From Anarhynchus alexandrinus (Eukaryota > Chordata > Aves > Charadriiformes > Charadriidae), in assembly GCA_008711295.1 (NCBI GenBank), contig VUYV01000401.1, forward strand, positions 409,916 through 473,915: a DNA stretch of 64,000 nucleotides, in the 5' to 3' direction. Positions within the stretch are counted from its first letter, which is position 1, and each line of letters begins with the position of its first letter. Below, one piece after another: positions 36,001 to 48,908 of this stretch. The position numbers and the translations under genes were made by a program. The notes beneath the pieces were generated by a model. That model saw only the letters and a program-made list of their open reading frames with translations. It was not told where the DNA came from and searched no databases.

Positions 36001-39000
36001 GTAAGATTTTAATAGTAACTTGTTTTTTTTTTTTTGGAAGGCCACCTACAATTAATGCCAACACTGTCAAGTCGTATAAACTTAAGGCAAAAGGTGCAAA
36101 GTTGGATCCTGTTGCAGGAGCTGTTCCAAAAACAGGGTATGTGGAAATTTTTTGCAGTTAGAGTAAAAGGTAAAAAGGAGAGATTCTGCATATGCTACCT
36201 CACAGACTAGGCGCAGGTGTGCTGGGCAGGAAAGGAGAAGACTACATGCTCACATGCCACTAACTCTCATTCATATTTTTGTTATTACAAGAAGTGCTAT
36301 TAACATTAGCGTAACATGATCCCACTGACACCAAAGAGAGTCACTACCATGCAGGATCAAGCCTTATCTGTATCAGAGTCTTCATTAGTTCTGCTATGCT
36401 ATTGAGGACTCCACACTGAGCACTGCCTCTGATTCTGAAGTTTGTGAAGTCAAGTCCTGCCTAATTGACCTGTAAGAAACTTTTATCTTGAAAAAAACCT
36501 ATTTCCTGATCATATTCTTTCTACAGAAATGTAATGAACTACTATTTGGGTTCCAACTTGATAAGGTATAACTGACATTTTTCCCATTTTCCTCTTGGTG
36601 TTACATTACAAAGCAGTGGAGAAAGCGATGCTTTTCATTGATTACTTGGCTATATTAGGAAGGGATTAATTAAATATATTGATAAAGCTAACCCATTTAA
36701 TAAAAAGACAGAGCGTCTGCAGTTACTAAACTAACTCTCAATATTCTTTTTACAGCCCTTAGGATTCTACTAGGACTAAGCAATTGGGAGACGTGTTTTT
36801 GGTTTGAAAATTACTCTTTCAGTACTTGTTCTGTAGTTATGTGCTAACACTATTTCATCCATCATGACGTACTCCTGACTTCAGATTGGGATGCTAGCAA
36901 AATATTTACATGCACATATAGTTAATACAGAGAAGTACTTCACTAGAACCACAATGGAAAATAATTGGTAATGAAATTTTGTAGGTTTCCATGAATATCA
37001 AGTAATATATTTGTCACAAATGGGAGACAATGTTAGTGCTATAGGACAAATAAATATAAATGGCTTTAACAGAAGATAGTGGTGCTCAAGAACAATTCAG
37101 TCTTCTCAGTGCCCTTGCTGCTGCTGTATTAGTAGCTATCTCTTTAGTGGGAAAGAGGAGGTAATCTAAGTGCAGAGAATAATAGAAACCCAGTCTTACA
37201 TTAATTACTCAGTAGCACTTGGACCAAGTGCTAAAAAAAGAAGAGCTGGATGGAAAATTGTCATGTCAGAAGGATTTAGAAAAAGGAAATCTTTTAAAGA
37301 GAAAGCAGACAAAGCCGAAGGAAGACAACTTTTTTCAGTTTTCATCATTTGTTTTGCAGAATATTATGATGTAAGAATGCACAGAGAACACCAAATCCAA
37401 CTTTTCCACATTTGGCATCTCCAAGTCTTGCTTGGATACCTATGACTCCTGTAAAAGACAAAAAACTTCTGGCTCAGTGGAAAAACAGTAGTGGTGAATG
37501 AGGGTTGACCAGGTTGGGAAATGAAAGGACAGGTACAGTTGTGTAGTCCCATGTTTTATTTTTCTTAAGACAATAATCTATTCTAAAATTAATGGAATAA
37601 TTTCAGGACCTGTGTATTATGATTTTGTCCAACTTTTGAAGAAATTGTTGCTAAACTGTTATCTGCTGCAGGCATAAATAAAACTGTTATATTTTCCATG
37701 AAAAAGCCTGACTACTGATACCTGACTGACGGTGGAATAGTTTAAAACCTAGGAAATAAAGTGAGAAATCTTCTCATGAATAGGTATTGAGCCACCCTAA
37801 GGTATCATATAGTAGGACAAAGATGAACTGTAACATATGCATTATTGAACAGCTCATGTCAGCTTTACATAGGATACCATCCTTGTGTCACTTTTCACTC
37901 CATTATGCGATAATTTGACTAGTGATATATAGTAGACCTGTTATTGCAGTTACATGGAGGCATAGATGAAGCATTTCCTTATTACTGTGTCAAGATTTTG
38001 TAAATAAATTCTGCTATTTGTGATAGGATAAATGCTGAACATGTTGCTGCTCTTTTTTAATTCTTGTTACATATGTAAGAATAATAAAATCATGAGAAGA
38101 AACTATTTTGTTCAGGAACTCATTGTCTTTGCTCGTATTTGTCACCTCTCCCAAAATTCATTGCTTCTGTAGCTTTTAATTACATTTCACTAATACTTGC
38201 CTACTAAATATTTTAATCTATATTTGAACTTTCTAAACAATTAATGGCAGCTGGCTTGGTAGAAAGAGTCTCTGAGAAGACTTCATTTTGGGATCAGTTG
38301 AAATAAGGAAAGGTACTTGTACAAAGTAATGATTAAAAGTGAGCTCACATGAGATCTATGTATATTTTATCCTTCTAATCAGGGAGAAATCTGCATAGTC
38401 CACATGTATCATGATGAAAAGTACATACAGCTTCACAGTTTGAGCACAAAGATTCATTTTATTTTTAGCTTTTTAAACTATTTTAAATCACATTAAAGAA
38501 TAAAATTTTTCTATTTTTTCTATCAGAGGTATTTCAACTATAACTCAGTCAATAGTGTGACTAAACTGTTCTTTTATAAAGCTGTACAGCTTGTTGTTCT
38601 CTGGGAAAAGAAACACTACTTTCGGAAGTAAATTCGTAGTCGAAAAATATACACTCTTCGGGCAGATCTAGGAACAATCTTTTAATTTATGAGAATCTGT
38701 AGCTATCACATATAAATAATGGATGAATAGAGGAGGGTTTACATGAAAAGCTCTATATTTCATATGTCCCTGCATTATTAATGCAATATAGATCAGCAAG
38801 AGGGACAAACTGCTCTTCCCAGGTTGTATCCTCCCACTGCAATACAGATGAGTGGCAGTTTGGTGTTCATTATACATCACTGTCTACCCTGGAAAAGGAG
38901 TGGATGGAAGTAGCTATGACCTGGGTCTGCAAAATGTCAGAAACACTGTGGGATTCACACTTATTATATTAAAGTTTATTAAAAAAATAACTAGACTTAA

Positions 39001-39243
39001 CTTATTAATAAGTTAAATAATTACATATTTTTTTAATGTGTTGTGCTGTCTCTCTCATTGATGCTGACTGTATTTAAATGTAATTAATTTTCTCACATTC
39101 CTCTTGATACTTACGTAGCTTTAACGTGATAATTGTGCCCATTCTCTAAGCCCACGGGTACACTACCACCAATGAAAATTACATCAGATCTATAAATTAA
39201 CAACATGAGGCTGTAGTAAAGATCAACTCCCTAACTGTCTGTC
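33071..39243. other. Non-coding AT-rich stretch with one candidate exon
   Basis: No mobile element recognised over about 6 kb, the longest clean interval after 24.5-29.7 kb. It contains the best candidate exon of the window (36041-36136). Other open frames (35013-35291, 34230-34496, 37170-37445) have no motif or splice support. Confidence 0.5.
36041..36136 (+). other. Candidate internal coding exon (unassigned)
   Basis: A run of 13 T followed by GGAAG (36023-36040) forms a plausible acceptor, and GTATGT at 36137 is a strong donor. Between them are 96 bp, a multiple of three, open in one frame. It reads PPTINANTVKSYKLKAKGAK, continues LDPVAGAVPKT and ends two bases into a codon. The exon needs two bases from upstream, the phase supplied by the candidate at 6866-6898. 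Composition looks coding-like (no stops, GC higher than the surroundings). I recognise no family, so host gene, pseudo-exon or chance all remain open. Confidence 0.35.
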
Positions 39244-39834
39244 TGTACTGGTTTTGGCTGGAAGAGAGTTACATTTCTTCATAATAGCTTGTCTGGTGCT
39301 ATGTTTTGGATTTGTGATTAAAACAGTGTTGATAACAGGGATGTTTTAGGTCTTGCTAAGCAGTGATTACAGAGCCAAGGCCTTCTGCTTCTCACACTGC
39401 CCCACCAGTGGGCAAGTTGAGGGGTGCACAAGAAGTTGGGAGGGGACACAGCAGAGACAGCTGACCCCAGATGTCCGAAGGGGTATCCCATGCCATAAGA
39501 TGCCACACTCAGCAATAAAAGGTGGAGGAAGAAGAAGGAAGGGGGGACATTCAGAGTAATAGCGTTTGTCTCCCCAAATAGCCATTACATGTGATGAAAC
39601 CCTGCTTTCCTGGAGATGGCTGAACACCTGCCTGCTGGTGGGAAGTAGAGAATTAATTCCTTGGTTTGCTTTGTTTATGTGTGTACAACTTTTGCCTTCC
39701 CTGTTAAACTGTCTTTATCTCAGCTCACGCGTTTTCTCACTTTTACCCTCCAGATAGTCTCCCCCATCCCACCAAGGGGGAGTCAGCGAGCGGCTTTGTG
39801 GTGCTTATCTTCCCACCAGGGTTCAACCACAACA
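39244..39834 (+). mobile_element. Solo LTR of an avian ERV (ERVL-like family)
   Basis: The interval starts TGTACTGGTTTTGGCTGG and ends TTCAACCACAACA. Its internal phrases (GTGTTGATAACAGGGATGTTTTAG, GGAAGAAGAAGGAAGGGGGG, GAGATGGCTGAACACCTGCC, CTGTCTTTATCTCAGC) match, from memory, a very common bird LTR family. The TATA region has decayed to CAATAAAAG (39513-39521) and the polyadenylation signal to GTTAAA near 39703. About 591 bp; no retroviral coding sequence on either side, so it is a solo LTR left by LTR-LTR recombination. The flanks CTGTC and CTACT match only partly, so the target duplication is unclear. Confidence 0.9.
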
Positions 39835-42800
39835 CTACTACAGCCAACGCTTTGTTACTTATATTATTTTTACAGTTGCTTTGTGGGCCACATGTATCTA
39901 ACAGTCCAATATCTGACACTAGATGCTGGCCTGCGGGGACAGACTTGTACCATTTGAGATTAGGGTTCAGCTGCAAATAACCACAGGCAGGACTGGAATA
40001 GAATTTTGACCTCAGGGATTATCAGTGTGGCTGGAAAGGTGAAAATTGGATAGAGCAGTAAAATAGTAAGAAAGAGAAGAAAGGGCCTAAATCTTCTACT
40101 GTGTGCAGACAAGTGTTTATGAGAAACTTGCTGTATGGAAAATACACTGTGGAGGATTTATTTCTATGTATGTTTTATGGGAACAAGACAGGATTATGTA
40201 AGTAATTAATGGCCTTTAAAATCTTTAAAATTTCTTAGTTGCTTATGATCTTTGGTGATTGACTAGGTTATAAATTCAGAAAAGTGCTTGTCTGCTTTCT
40301 TAGCTTCTTAATGGTCGAGTACCATGCCTCTGATCATGAGAGGGCTTAAAACAGCCCATTTAAACAATGTATAAGCCAGCTACTGAAGCAGCCTGAATCC
40401 AACACTTTAGTAGCTTCCTTCTGGTCATAAGCACCACATTCATCTTACTGAGAAACTCAGCAAGCCAGAGGCAGCCTTTTTTCTCTATACCACTTCCCCC
40501 CCAAAAAAGACGTAGAGAGGAGGTGGGTTTCCAGCTTCACAACAAAGGGTGCACATGATTATTGGCACGGTGTAATGGTACAGGAGCAGCTCAAGGAGAA
40601 TCTAGTCATAAACAGTGTCAGAAAGGTAAGACAAGCAGAATCCTTAAGCCAGGCATAAAAGATCTCAAAGCTCCAAAATTTGTATTTCTTAGCATGACTT
40701 CGGATCTAAGAGACAGAAGAACAATGTGGTCATTTGTCCTATCGTTGCCCTTCTAGTGTCAAAGGTCTGAAGGCAAAATACCAGTTTGTGGTGAATTTTC
40801 TATCAGTCAGGCTAGTTCTAGATAGAACAAAGAAAGTAAGGACAACAGATCCTTGTTACCAGTAGGACACAAGAAGACTTCATTAGTTTATTTGATACCT
40901 CTGCTATTCATCTACCAACAAAACACTCTGTTAAAAAAATATTACTTTTTTTTTTTGTTATTCTTATAGGGAATGCTTGTGGGTGTTTTTGTGACATCTG
41001 TTTCACTGGCATATTTCCCATTTTCTGAGTTTTACCAAATTGGAAGACCCAAAGAAAAAATCAATATATCCAACAGTATAAATTCTTTATAGCTTTCTTC
41101 GTGTAAAAATATATAAACAGAAAAAGCCAACTGTTTGAAACTTAAAAAAAAATAAATAAAAGATTCATGGGCTTTAAAAATACTGAGTTATAAGAAAGTA
41201 CGAAAACCCAAATCACAAATAAATGAAATAAGGAAATTAAGATGATAGAGAAAACATTTTTTGTAAAATAATCATGAATTCTATTTACAATTGAAATTTA
41301 ATGTTATGTTGAAGATATCTGTATAAGAAGTATAGCCAAATAAACTACTTTGTGATACCTGATGGGATATTTCTGTGTCTTCAGAATTGTGGATGACCAT
41401 GCAAGGGTTTGTGTTGAAAGTATTTAAATCATGAAGTGCCTTTAATTGTCCCCTTCCATTAACAAAGACTATAGGATGAACCAGCAGATTGACTTTAGTG
41501 TAACAGCTGCACTTTGACAAAAGAGCTGATATGGTAAGAAGTTCAGTGTGAACCTGAAGAAACCATTGCCCCTACCTGCATGCAAGTATAGGGTTTAAAG
41601 AATGGAATTTCCCAGGAAAATGGTCTGCAGGTGAAAGAGTAAGAGGATATGGGCTAACCTTACCGAGCCGTATGGGACACCTGCACCAGCAACATGAGGT
41701 GTCAGAGGAGCAAAAAGAGTTGTAATTGTAGGACCAATACCCTAAGAGAGTAAACTGAGAGAAGAAAGCTGAATCCACTATGAGACACACATGAAAAGGA
41801 ACACAGAGAACACACATGAGAAGGAGCCTGGACAACTGTGTGTGACCAAAGAATAATTCAGAACAGTGAAGAAATTGAAAGACAGAAAGAAGAAAGTGAA
41901 GTATTCTTTTTCTGTGTCTCTTTTTGTGTGTGCATGTGTCTTAATAAAAGGAGTGAGTCCAACTAAGGCAATGGGGAAGAGAAAGAAGAAAAGAGAAGGA
42001 AAAAAATAGCTAGCTAATCAAATATGTGACTGACAAAGCCAAAACACAGGTGATGGTCAGATTTGAAGTTGTAATTTGGTAATAATTTAGTATCCTGTTA
42101 TTGCTGGGAATTCATGAGGCTTCTATTTAGGCAAAGAAATAATATGAGGTGTCTTTATGACTTTAATGTCTTTTATAATGCCTTCTCATGTATTCCTGCC
42201 TTCCTTCCTGGTTATCTAAATAATACTCTGAAGCCTGCATTCCAAACACACTTCAATTTTCTGAGAAATCAAATGGATCTGTGATGATAGTAGGAAACAA
42301 CATCAATCAAGGTAATTGCCATAGACTCAAATATAAACTTGTTTCTTAGCTACCATATTTCATTCTGATTTGGCAAGATATTTTACCATGCTTAATTTTA
42401 GGCAAGTTGTTTATTACTAGCAAAACAGCAGTACCCATCACCTGCCTCAAGTAAAGGCGTGCAGTCATGTCCTTTTGCTGTGGTCTAAATTCTGTAGGGA
42501 TGTTAATGAGCATGGACTTATATTTATTTCCACCCTGAAGACCTCCTTCATTATCCACCAAGAAGGGCAATTTTCAGGATCTGAGTAATTATTCTGGACA
42601 TTGTTTTTCCCCCACATTATCTTCTGTCTTTTTTTTTTTTCTTTTTTAGCAACATCCTTGTCCTTTTATCTCTGAAACCCAAATGGTTTTAATTCACAAG
42701 AAACCACAGCTATTTAATCTCTCAAGATCTGCATTCCAAACACACCATCACCTCAGAATCTGTTGAAATCACTAAAGAGGGGAAAAAACAAACACCTCCG

Positions 42801-43055
42801 CAATCAAAGAGCATCCTTCCCACTGTGACTGATCAGAGTGATTTAACTTGACAAGCACTGTTCTACCCATGCTGTCAAAGAAAACTTAACAAATGAAGGC
42901 ATTCAATTTAGTTTTTCTTCTAATTAAGGTAATAGTGGTACTTCTTTACACTGCAGGTCCCTTGTTGCTCCTTTACTTGGTAAAAATAGACTACTTACTC
43001 ATTTTGATTTCCACAGTGGTCTTGTCCTTTGTTTTCTGTGCAAGAACAGTTTTTG

Positions 43056-43056
43056 N
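43056..43056. other. Ambiguous base (N)
   Basis: A single unresolved base, one base (G) beyond a run of five T. Confidence 0.95.
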
Positions 43057-45295
43057 ATCAATGTACAAAAGCTGTCTGTCTAATGCCTGTAAGAAGAAAA
43101 TTGTGAGGGGGTCTATTTTTGCTTTGCCTTTGTGTAATATGAAGTGTCATCTTATAAAAAAGGGTCAGATGGTTTGGAAGTTGAAAAGGAGGGAGGTAAA
43201 TACAGAAAAAGGTAAAGGGTGCTCATTCCTTGTGCCCAGTGCTGTCTATGGTGGTAATTGCATGAGTCCACAGGAGACCAAGAGGATAAAAGTAAATGCC
43301 TGCCAGAAACTTTAGATTTCCTGCATTGAGGATGAAAAACAGCCATAAGGGAGTATGTGAAATTCTCTAAAGTCTGTCACAGCTCTGAATACGAAATAGT
43401 TCCTGCTGCACACATATCTTTCAGAAGCATTGAGTCAAAGTTGTTGAGAAACAACCAAAAAGGATTAGCGTGTGAAGCAACAGTAAAATCTTCAGAAATT
43501 ATTTAGCCTACACTCTTTTCAAGGTAGTTCTCAGAGGAGATTTCTGATGTATCGTACTACTACAATATGAAGTAACTTTAGCACGGTACCAATGCTAACC
43601 TGTATTTCACTAACCTTTCACTAACCTGTCTGTGTACCACTTCAGCAGTAGTTACAGTTACAGTCACAGTCAGTGAAAAATTTCCCAGTTTTCTTACTGT
43701 GCAGATATTTAGCTCAGAAATGCCTTGGATTAATTCTGATGTTGACTGATAGTTCACCCAGAGAGTTTTGATTTTTAAGACCTTTTCCCATAAATGTGAA
43801 AAATAAAGGGAGATTTTGTGAATAAAATTACATGAGCCTTACTCTTGTCAGCCCTGTACTGGATGAATATTCTCAATTTATGTCATACAGCAGGAAATAG
43901 AAAGGGTTCTGCTGTTACTAAGGAGTCTGGATGTGCAATTTTAAAATAGCTTTGTTTTCCGGTTAGTGAAAATTAATCTTTCCGTTACTTGTGAAATATA
44001 TTAGATATTATGCATGAAATACAATGATTTTTTGAGTTAATATATTAACTCAAATTTATTTGGTGGTTATTAGTAATTCTATGATGGTGCATATTAAAAA
44101 ATTAGAAAAGATCTAAGGATGAGGGTTACTCTTCAGGGTAAGGACGGGGACATACATGAGACATTAAATAGTGGCTATTATCAGGTCAAGTCCTGCCTTA
44201 TTTACATTAAATATTACTGAACACAATGCCATATTGGCACTAAAGTTGGCTGAACATTGAGTCATTTACAGTGCAGGACTAGCGAGTATTTCCCGACTTC
44301 TGGCTCAGATGTGCACTCTGGACACATCCCGAGCCTTTGCCAGAAAATAATCTGTGTGTGTGTGTAATTTTCTTCCGCTCCTCTGACTTTCAAATGTTGT
44401 GAAACCTAAGGAAGGGAAATCCTGGCTGTGTGCTCAGGAAGGAACCATAGTATATTAGCACAAAATCAAGATAATGGAGAACACTGTTACTGCTTATATG
44501 TCAGGTTAGAACTGCAGTCTAGATGTCCCTTTCGAAAAACCTCTTTTCACAGATTAGTGGAATTTCTGAATGGTTTCTCTGGAGTTTCACAAACTGAGAA
44601 TGCATGCAGGAAAAAATGTATCTCCAAGTTAAAAATCTGGCTTTAGAAAGGAAGACAGTTGTCTACGCTACCTCCAGATTTGCATTTTCTTGTTCTGGTT
44701 CAAATGGAAGTGTTGAGCTGTTTAATAATGTGCTCTGCAAGATTTCTATGTTGGAGTGTACGTTTCACTGCTTGATTAAGCAAATTGTATTGCAAATACA
44801 TTCCTCTTATCTTTCATCCCTTTTCCTTGCAGTTTGCTCAGCCCTAAAATACTAGATTGGTTGCAGCGTTCCTCTCACTTAAAATACTAGAGAGTGTACT
44901 GGTGTCACCATGGCTGACTAGCAGTCTATGAAGTCCCTACAACTTTTTGACTCATAATGTGTGAAATGAAACATGCATATGTAATTCTTACTCTCAAATT
45001 CTACAGTAGTGCTTTCCTATATATGCAGCAGTTGGCACAGCGGACAGAGACCCACGTTTTGGCATGCATATGCACTTCCATGTCAATCATTTATGTGCCT
45101 GAATTACTCAGACTGTAAAGCTGGCAGGTTAAGGTCAACCATCTACTAAGGTGTCCAACTTTTAAACTGAATTTCACCTTCTGAAATAGCACTAGAAATC
45201 TATGCTCAGACCACAACGTACAAAAACATACACAGGAAAATTCATGAGGTTGAGGAAAAAAACCACAGTTATGTTCAATCTTCTTTTATCAATGA

Positions 45296-45477
45296 AAGTG
45301 AAAGGGAAAGGGAGAGGGAAAAGGGAAAGGGAGAGGGAAAAGGGAAAGGGAGAGGGAAAAGGGAAAGGGAGAGGGAAAAGGGAAGGGAAAGGGAAAGGGA
45401 AAGGGAAAGGAAAAGGAAAAGGAAAAGGAAAAGGAAAAGAAAAAGGAAAAGGAAAAAGAAAAGGAAAAGGAAAAGGA
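45296..45477. repeat. Pure purine tract with 19-bp higher-order repeat
   Basis: Nearly every base over about 180 bp is A or G on the plus strand. From 45304 to 45379 there are four perfect copies of a 19-bp unit (GGGAAAGGGAGAGGGAAAA), then GGGAAA units, then GGAAAA units with small variations. All three plus-strand frames read lysine/glycine/arginine/glutamate-rich and the minus frames leucine/proline/phenylalanine/serine-rich, so the long open frames here are artefacts of composition. Confidence 0.97.
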
Positions 45478-46915
45478 CCCAGATTACTTCTAGCTTGTGG
45501 AAAACCATATAGCACATTGCTCCAGTTGTAGTTAATGGTACTTTTACAGTGGTCTTCATTTTGGAGAGACCTAACCTGTGCAAGTCCTTGGCTGCCCTGT
45601 TCACCAAGCCAGAACGGTAACATTTTTGATACTTGCATTTTCCTTTCAGTTGGAATGTAGTATAAGCATGATAAAATGACATGCTGTCAAATTTTAAAGT
45701 TCAGTATGTTTTTTGGCATTAGATTGCACATATCTAGCATGTAAGAAACACCCTAGAAAAGTATAATGTACTTCTTGTAATGTACTACTACTTCATTATT
45801 TCTTCCTTAGTGCTCCAGTTCTGCAGTCCTTACCAGGCACAGGATTAATTACTAAGCAGAGCAAGTTAATACTGGTCTTTTGTTCCCCCAGAAGTAGTTA
45901 TTACTATATAACAGGGGGGAAGCAGTTGAGTTTGTCTCTAGTTTCTCAGTTTATACCATTATATCTGGGTCAACCAGTTTAAGTAAAAGAGACATGATGT
46001 ATATGGGAGTTGTGTGATGGATTTCCATAACTCAGAACTAGATTGTTCTCTGTATGCACATGGCTTGTTTTAGAGGTATTCTGAATTACAAAAAACCGTG
46101 AAGCTTTTCTGTTTTTTTGGCTGGTAGCCCACTCGAACTCTTTGCAGAATCAGAGAGATTGGATCTTTGCCTTCAAAACATACTGTTATTATTCATTTGT
46201 ATACTGATGGTTTAAGCAAACCTAAACCAGATTTCTGCAATATGTAGGTTATATAGTTTTTCAGTGTGAGATATCCATTGCTGTTGCCTCTCCCATGCAG
46301 AACCATAATACTCTAAGGTGTGATAGTTCTCTGGCATCAGAATAAAGAAATGTTCCAAACTGTTCCAAAACACTGATAAGCAATTCCTCTTTAGCATCTG
46401 TATTTTATTTTTTGCTTGTTCTGCTTCTCTTGAATAGGGGAAACTGTTTTTGTTTTTCTGTTTCTTTTTCTAATTCAAATTTCCAGAAAAAAATGCAAGC
46501 TACTGCTTCACCAAGAAAACCGGAAAAAAGACAGGACCCCCAGACCAACAGCTAGCAGTTAAATTTTGTGTCCTAGCTTTCTTCCAGTTCTAGCTCTTTG
46601 TTGATCTCTGAAACAGAGAAAGATTTCCAATAAAAATTTCACCAAAATGGATAAATTTCTAGGGGAAAAACAAGAATATATTGCCATTTCCCTCCCCAGC
46701 CAGTTTTATTCTTCTTTCTATTTTCTTTTGTAAATAGAATATATGTCTGGAATCTATTTAATGCCATTTCAAAACCATAAGTAAACTCTGCTCCACAGAG
46801 TGAAGATGCAAAACCTACTGTATCAGGAGAAGCGCTGGAGCTGAGTAAGGCTATCTGATCTGCTCCCTGTATAAAAACCAGTGCAACTAAGAAAAGGTGA
46901 TGAGTGATATTGGCA

Positions 46916-47519
46916 GGTGATTCTCTTCTGAGAGGTATGGAGGCACCCATTTGCTGACCTGATGCACTATTTAGGGAAGTGTGCTGCTTGCTGGGGGCTC
47001 GTATCAGGGATGTCACCAAGACTCTGCCAAACCTTGTGCAGTCTGCTTACTATTATCTACTGTTGATGTTTCCTGTGGGCACCAGTGATGCAGCTGGGAG
47101 CAGCCTGAAGGCTATACAGCCCTGGGAGCAGCAGTCAGGGACTCTGGGGAATAAGTAGTTTTTTCATCAGTCCTCCCAGTCAAAGGGAAGGGGGTTGACA
47201 GGGCCAGGCAAATCTGGCAAATCAATAAATGGATACAGGATTGGTGCCACAGCCAGGGAGCTGGCTTCTTAGACCATAGGACTTGCTTTCAGAAACCTGG
47301 TCTACTTGGGCCTAAAGAGGTCCACCTGTCAGAGAAGGGGAAGAGCATCTTTGGTCTAAGCCTTGCCAAGCTGGTGCAGAGTGTAAACTTGAGTTGCTGG
47401 GGGATGGGAACTGCAATCCATCCCACTCCAACCAATATGATGTCAATACCAGTAATAGATGCCCAGAAGCTGGTGAGGGGTTCTAAGTTGGCAGGAGAGC
47501 GCCTGGAGTGCGGCATAAA
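46916..47519 (+). pseudogene. CR1 ORF1 remnant, GDSL-type esterase domain
   Basis: GDSLLRG (46916-46936) is the nucleophile block of the SGNH/GDSL esterase domain found in many CR1 ORF1 proteins. It is followed by MEAPIC, REVCCLLGARIRDVT, DWCHSQ-type sequence and, near 47320-47345, the LSEKGKSIFG phrase near which the family keeps its catalytic histidine. Here the expected H lies in VHLSEKG. In-frame stops and frame changes break it (for example a stop right after MEAPIC). In the intact element ORF1 is thought to bind membrane or RNA and support retrotransposition. Confidence 0.85.
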
Positions 47520-47596
47520 GGAAAACTAGCCACGCCAGCCAGTAAGTCAGCTTCATCGGGCTCCAACTTAAATGCTTCTATGCAAATTTATGTAGC

Positions 47597-48655
47597 ATGG
47601 GGAGCAAACAAGAGGAGTTAGAGATGTGCACACACCTGCAGGGCTATGATCTTATTGGCATCATGGAGACATGGTGGGATAGCTCCTCTGACTGGAGTGT
47701 TGGAACGGAGGGATACAGACTCTTCAGGAAGGACAGGCAGGGGAGAAGAGGAAGGGGTGTTGCCCTCTAGTCAAGGACCAGCTAGAGTGCATGGAGCTCC
47801 ACCTGTGCATGGATGAGGAGGCAACCAAGAGCTTATCGGTCGAGATTAAAGGGAACTCAGGGGCAGGTGACATTACAGCAGGGATCTGCTAGCAGCCACG
47901 CAACCAGGAAGACCGAGTGGATGAGGTCCTCCTGGTGCTCATGGGCTTCAATCACACCGATATCTGTTGAAGAGAAAACACAGCAGGGCATAAGCAATCC
48001 AGGAGGTTCCTGGAATGCATTGATGATAAATTCCAAGCGATAGAGGAGCCAATAAGGAGAGGTGCTATACTGCACCTTGTTCTCACCAACAAGGTGGGGC
48101 TGGTGGGGAACGTCAAGCTCAAGGGCAGCCTTGGCTGCAGTGACCATGAGATGGTGGAGTTCAAAATCCCTAGGGCAGCGAGGAGGGTGCACAGCAAGCT
48201 CACTACCCTGGACTTTAGGAGAGCAGACTTTGGCCTTGTCAGTGATCTGCTTGCTGGAGTACCATGGGATAAAGCCCTGGAAGGAAGAGGGCCCCAAGAA
48301 AGCTGGTTAATGTTCAAGGATCACCTCTTCCAAGCTCAGGAGCAATGCATCCAACAAAGAGGAAGTCAGGAAAAAATGCCAGGAGACTTGCATGGATGTA
48401 CAAGGAGCTCCTGGACAATCTCAAACAGAAAAAGGAAGCCTACAGAGGGTGGAAGCACGGACAGGTAGCCTGGAAGGAAACAGAGAAATTGTCCAAGCAG
48501 CCAGGGATCAGTATAAGAAAGCCCAGAGTTAGATCTGGCCAGGGACATCAAGGGCAACAAAAGACTTCTATAGGTATGTCAGTGACAAAAGGAAGGCTAG
48601 GGAAAATGTGAGCTCTCTCAGGAAAGAAACAGGAGATGTGGCCACCCGGGACAAC
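47597..48655 (+). pseudogene. CR1 ORF2 remnant, AP-type endonuclease domain
   Basis: The APE-like endonuclease of CR1 ORF2 nicks target DNA. Here GYDLIGIMETWWD (E-T-W-W at 47666-47677) carries the metal-binding glutamate, and GCSDHEMVEF carries the S-D-H block (48139-48147) with the catalytic Asp-His pair. Between them, frame changes and a stop interrupt the GDFNHPDI-like segment (about 47930-47965). After SDH follow PWDKALEGRG and QESWLMFKDHL, the linker toward RT. The RT itself is missing. It is a pseudogene. Confidence 0.9.
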
Positions 48656-48908
48656 GTACAATGCAACATTTCATAGAAGGACTAGGAATTATGCACATTT
48701 AATAAGCTATCAGGGCAAAATGGAAATAACAGAAGCCTGAATCTTGTAAGACCTGTTTACTTTTGATTTTAAGTATCCAGGGCCCTCCTTAAGTTAACTC
48801 CAGCTAATATGACCTAACATGCAAAACACAATTACCAGTTTCTTCTGAAAGAGCAATTTATCATTACTATTCCTTTTTCCTAGAAAGAAAAGCAACAAAA
48901 AAATAGTT
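48656..48908. other. Short gap between two CR1 copies, nothing recognised
   Basis: About 250 bp of AT-rich sequence separating a plus-strand and a minus-strand CR1. No repeat recognised. It may hold deleted remains of either copy. Confidence 0.5.

Larger units (their letters stand above)
39835..46839. other. Non-coding stretch; only a purine tract and an N stand out
   Basis: No mobile element recognised. A 140-codon open frame (42893-43315) starts with a hydrophobic segment and contains an N. It has no family resemblance and is not called as a gene. A short TG repeat lies at 44351-44365. The purine tract at 45296-45477 is listed separately. Confidence 0.5.
46840..48655 (+). mobile_element. 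CR1 LINE, 3'-truncated, spanning ORF1 and ORF2 endonuclease
   Basis: The plus-strand copy holds the C-terminal half of ORF1 and the endonuclease part of ORF2. It then stops abruptly around 48655 without RT, 3' UTR or tail. CR1 copies normally lose their 5' part, so loss of the 3' part points to a later deletion or rearrangement. It faces the minus-strand CR1 that begins 250 bp further on. Confidence 0.93.

Noticed and set aside
42893..43315. 140-codon open frame with a hydrophobic start
   Set aside because: It contains an N, has no recognisable domain and no splice or promoter context, and has the composition of translated AT-rich DNA.
45192..45682. Open frames of 109-148 codons, Lys/Gly-rich or Phe/Pro-rich
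   Set aside because: Artefacts of the purine-only tract, where stop codons are rare.
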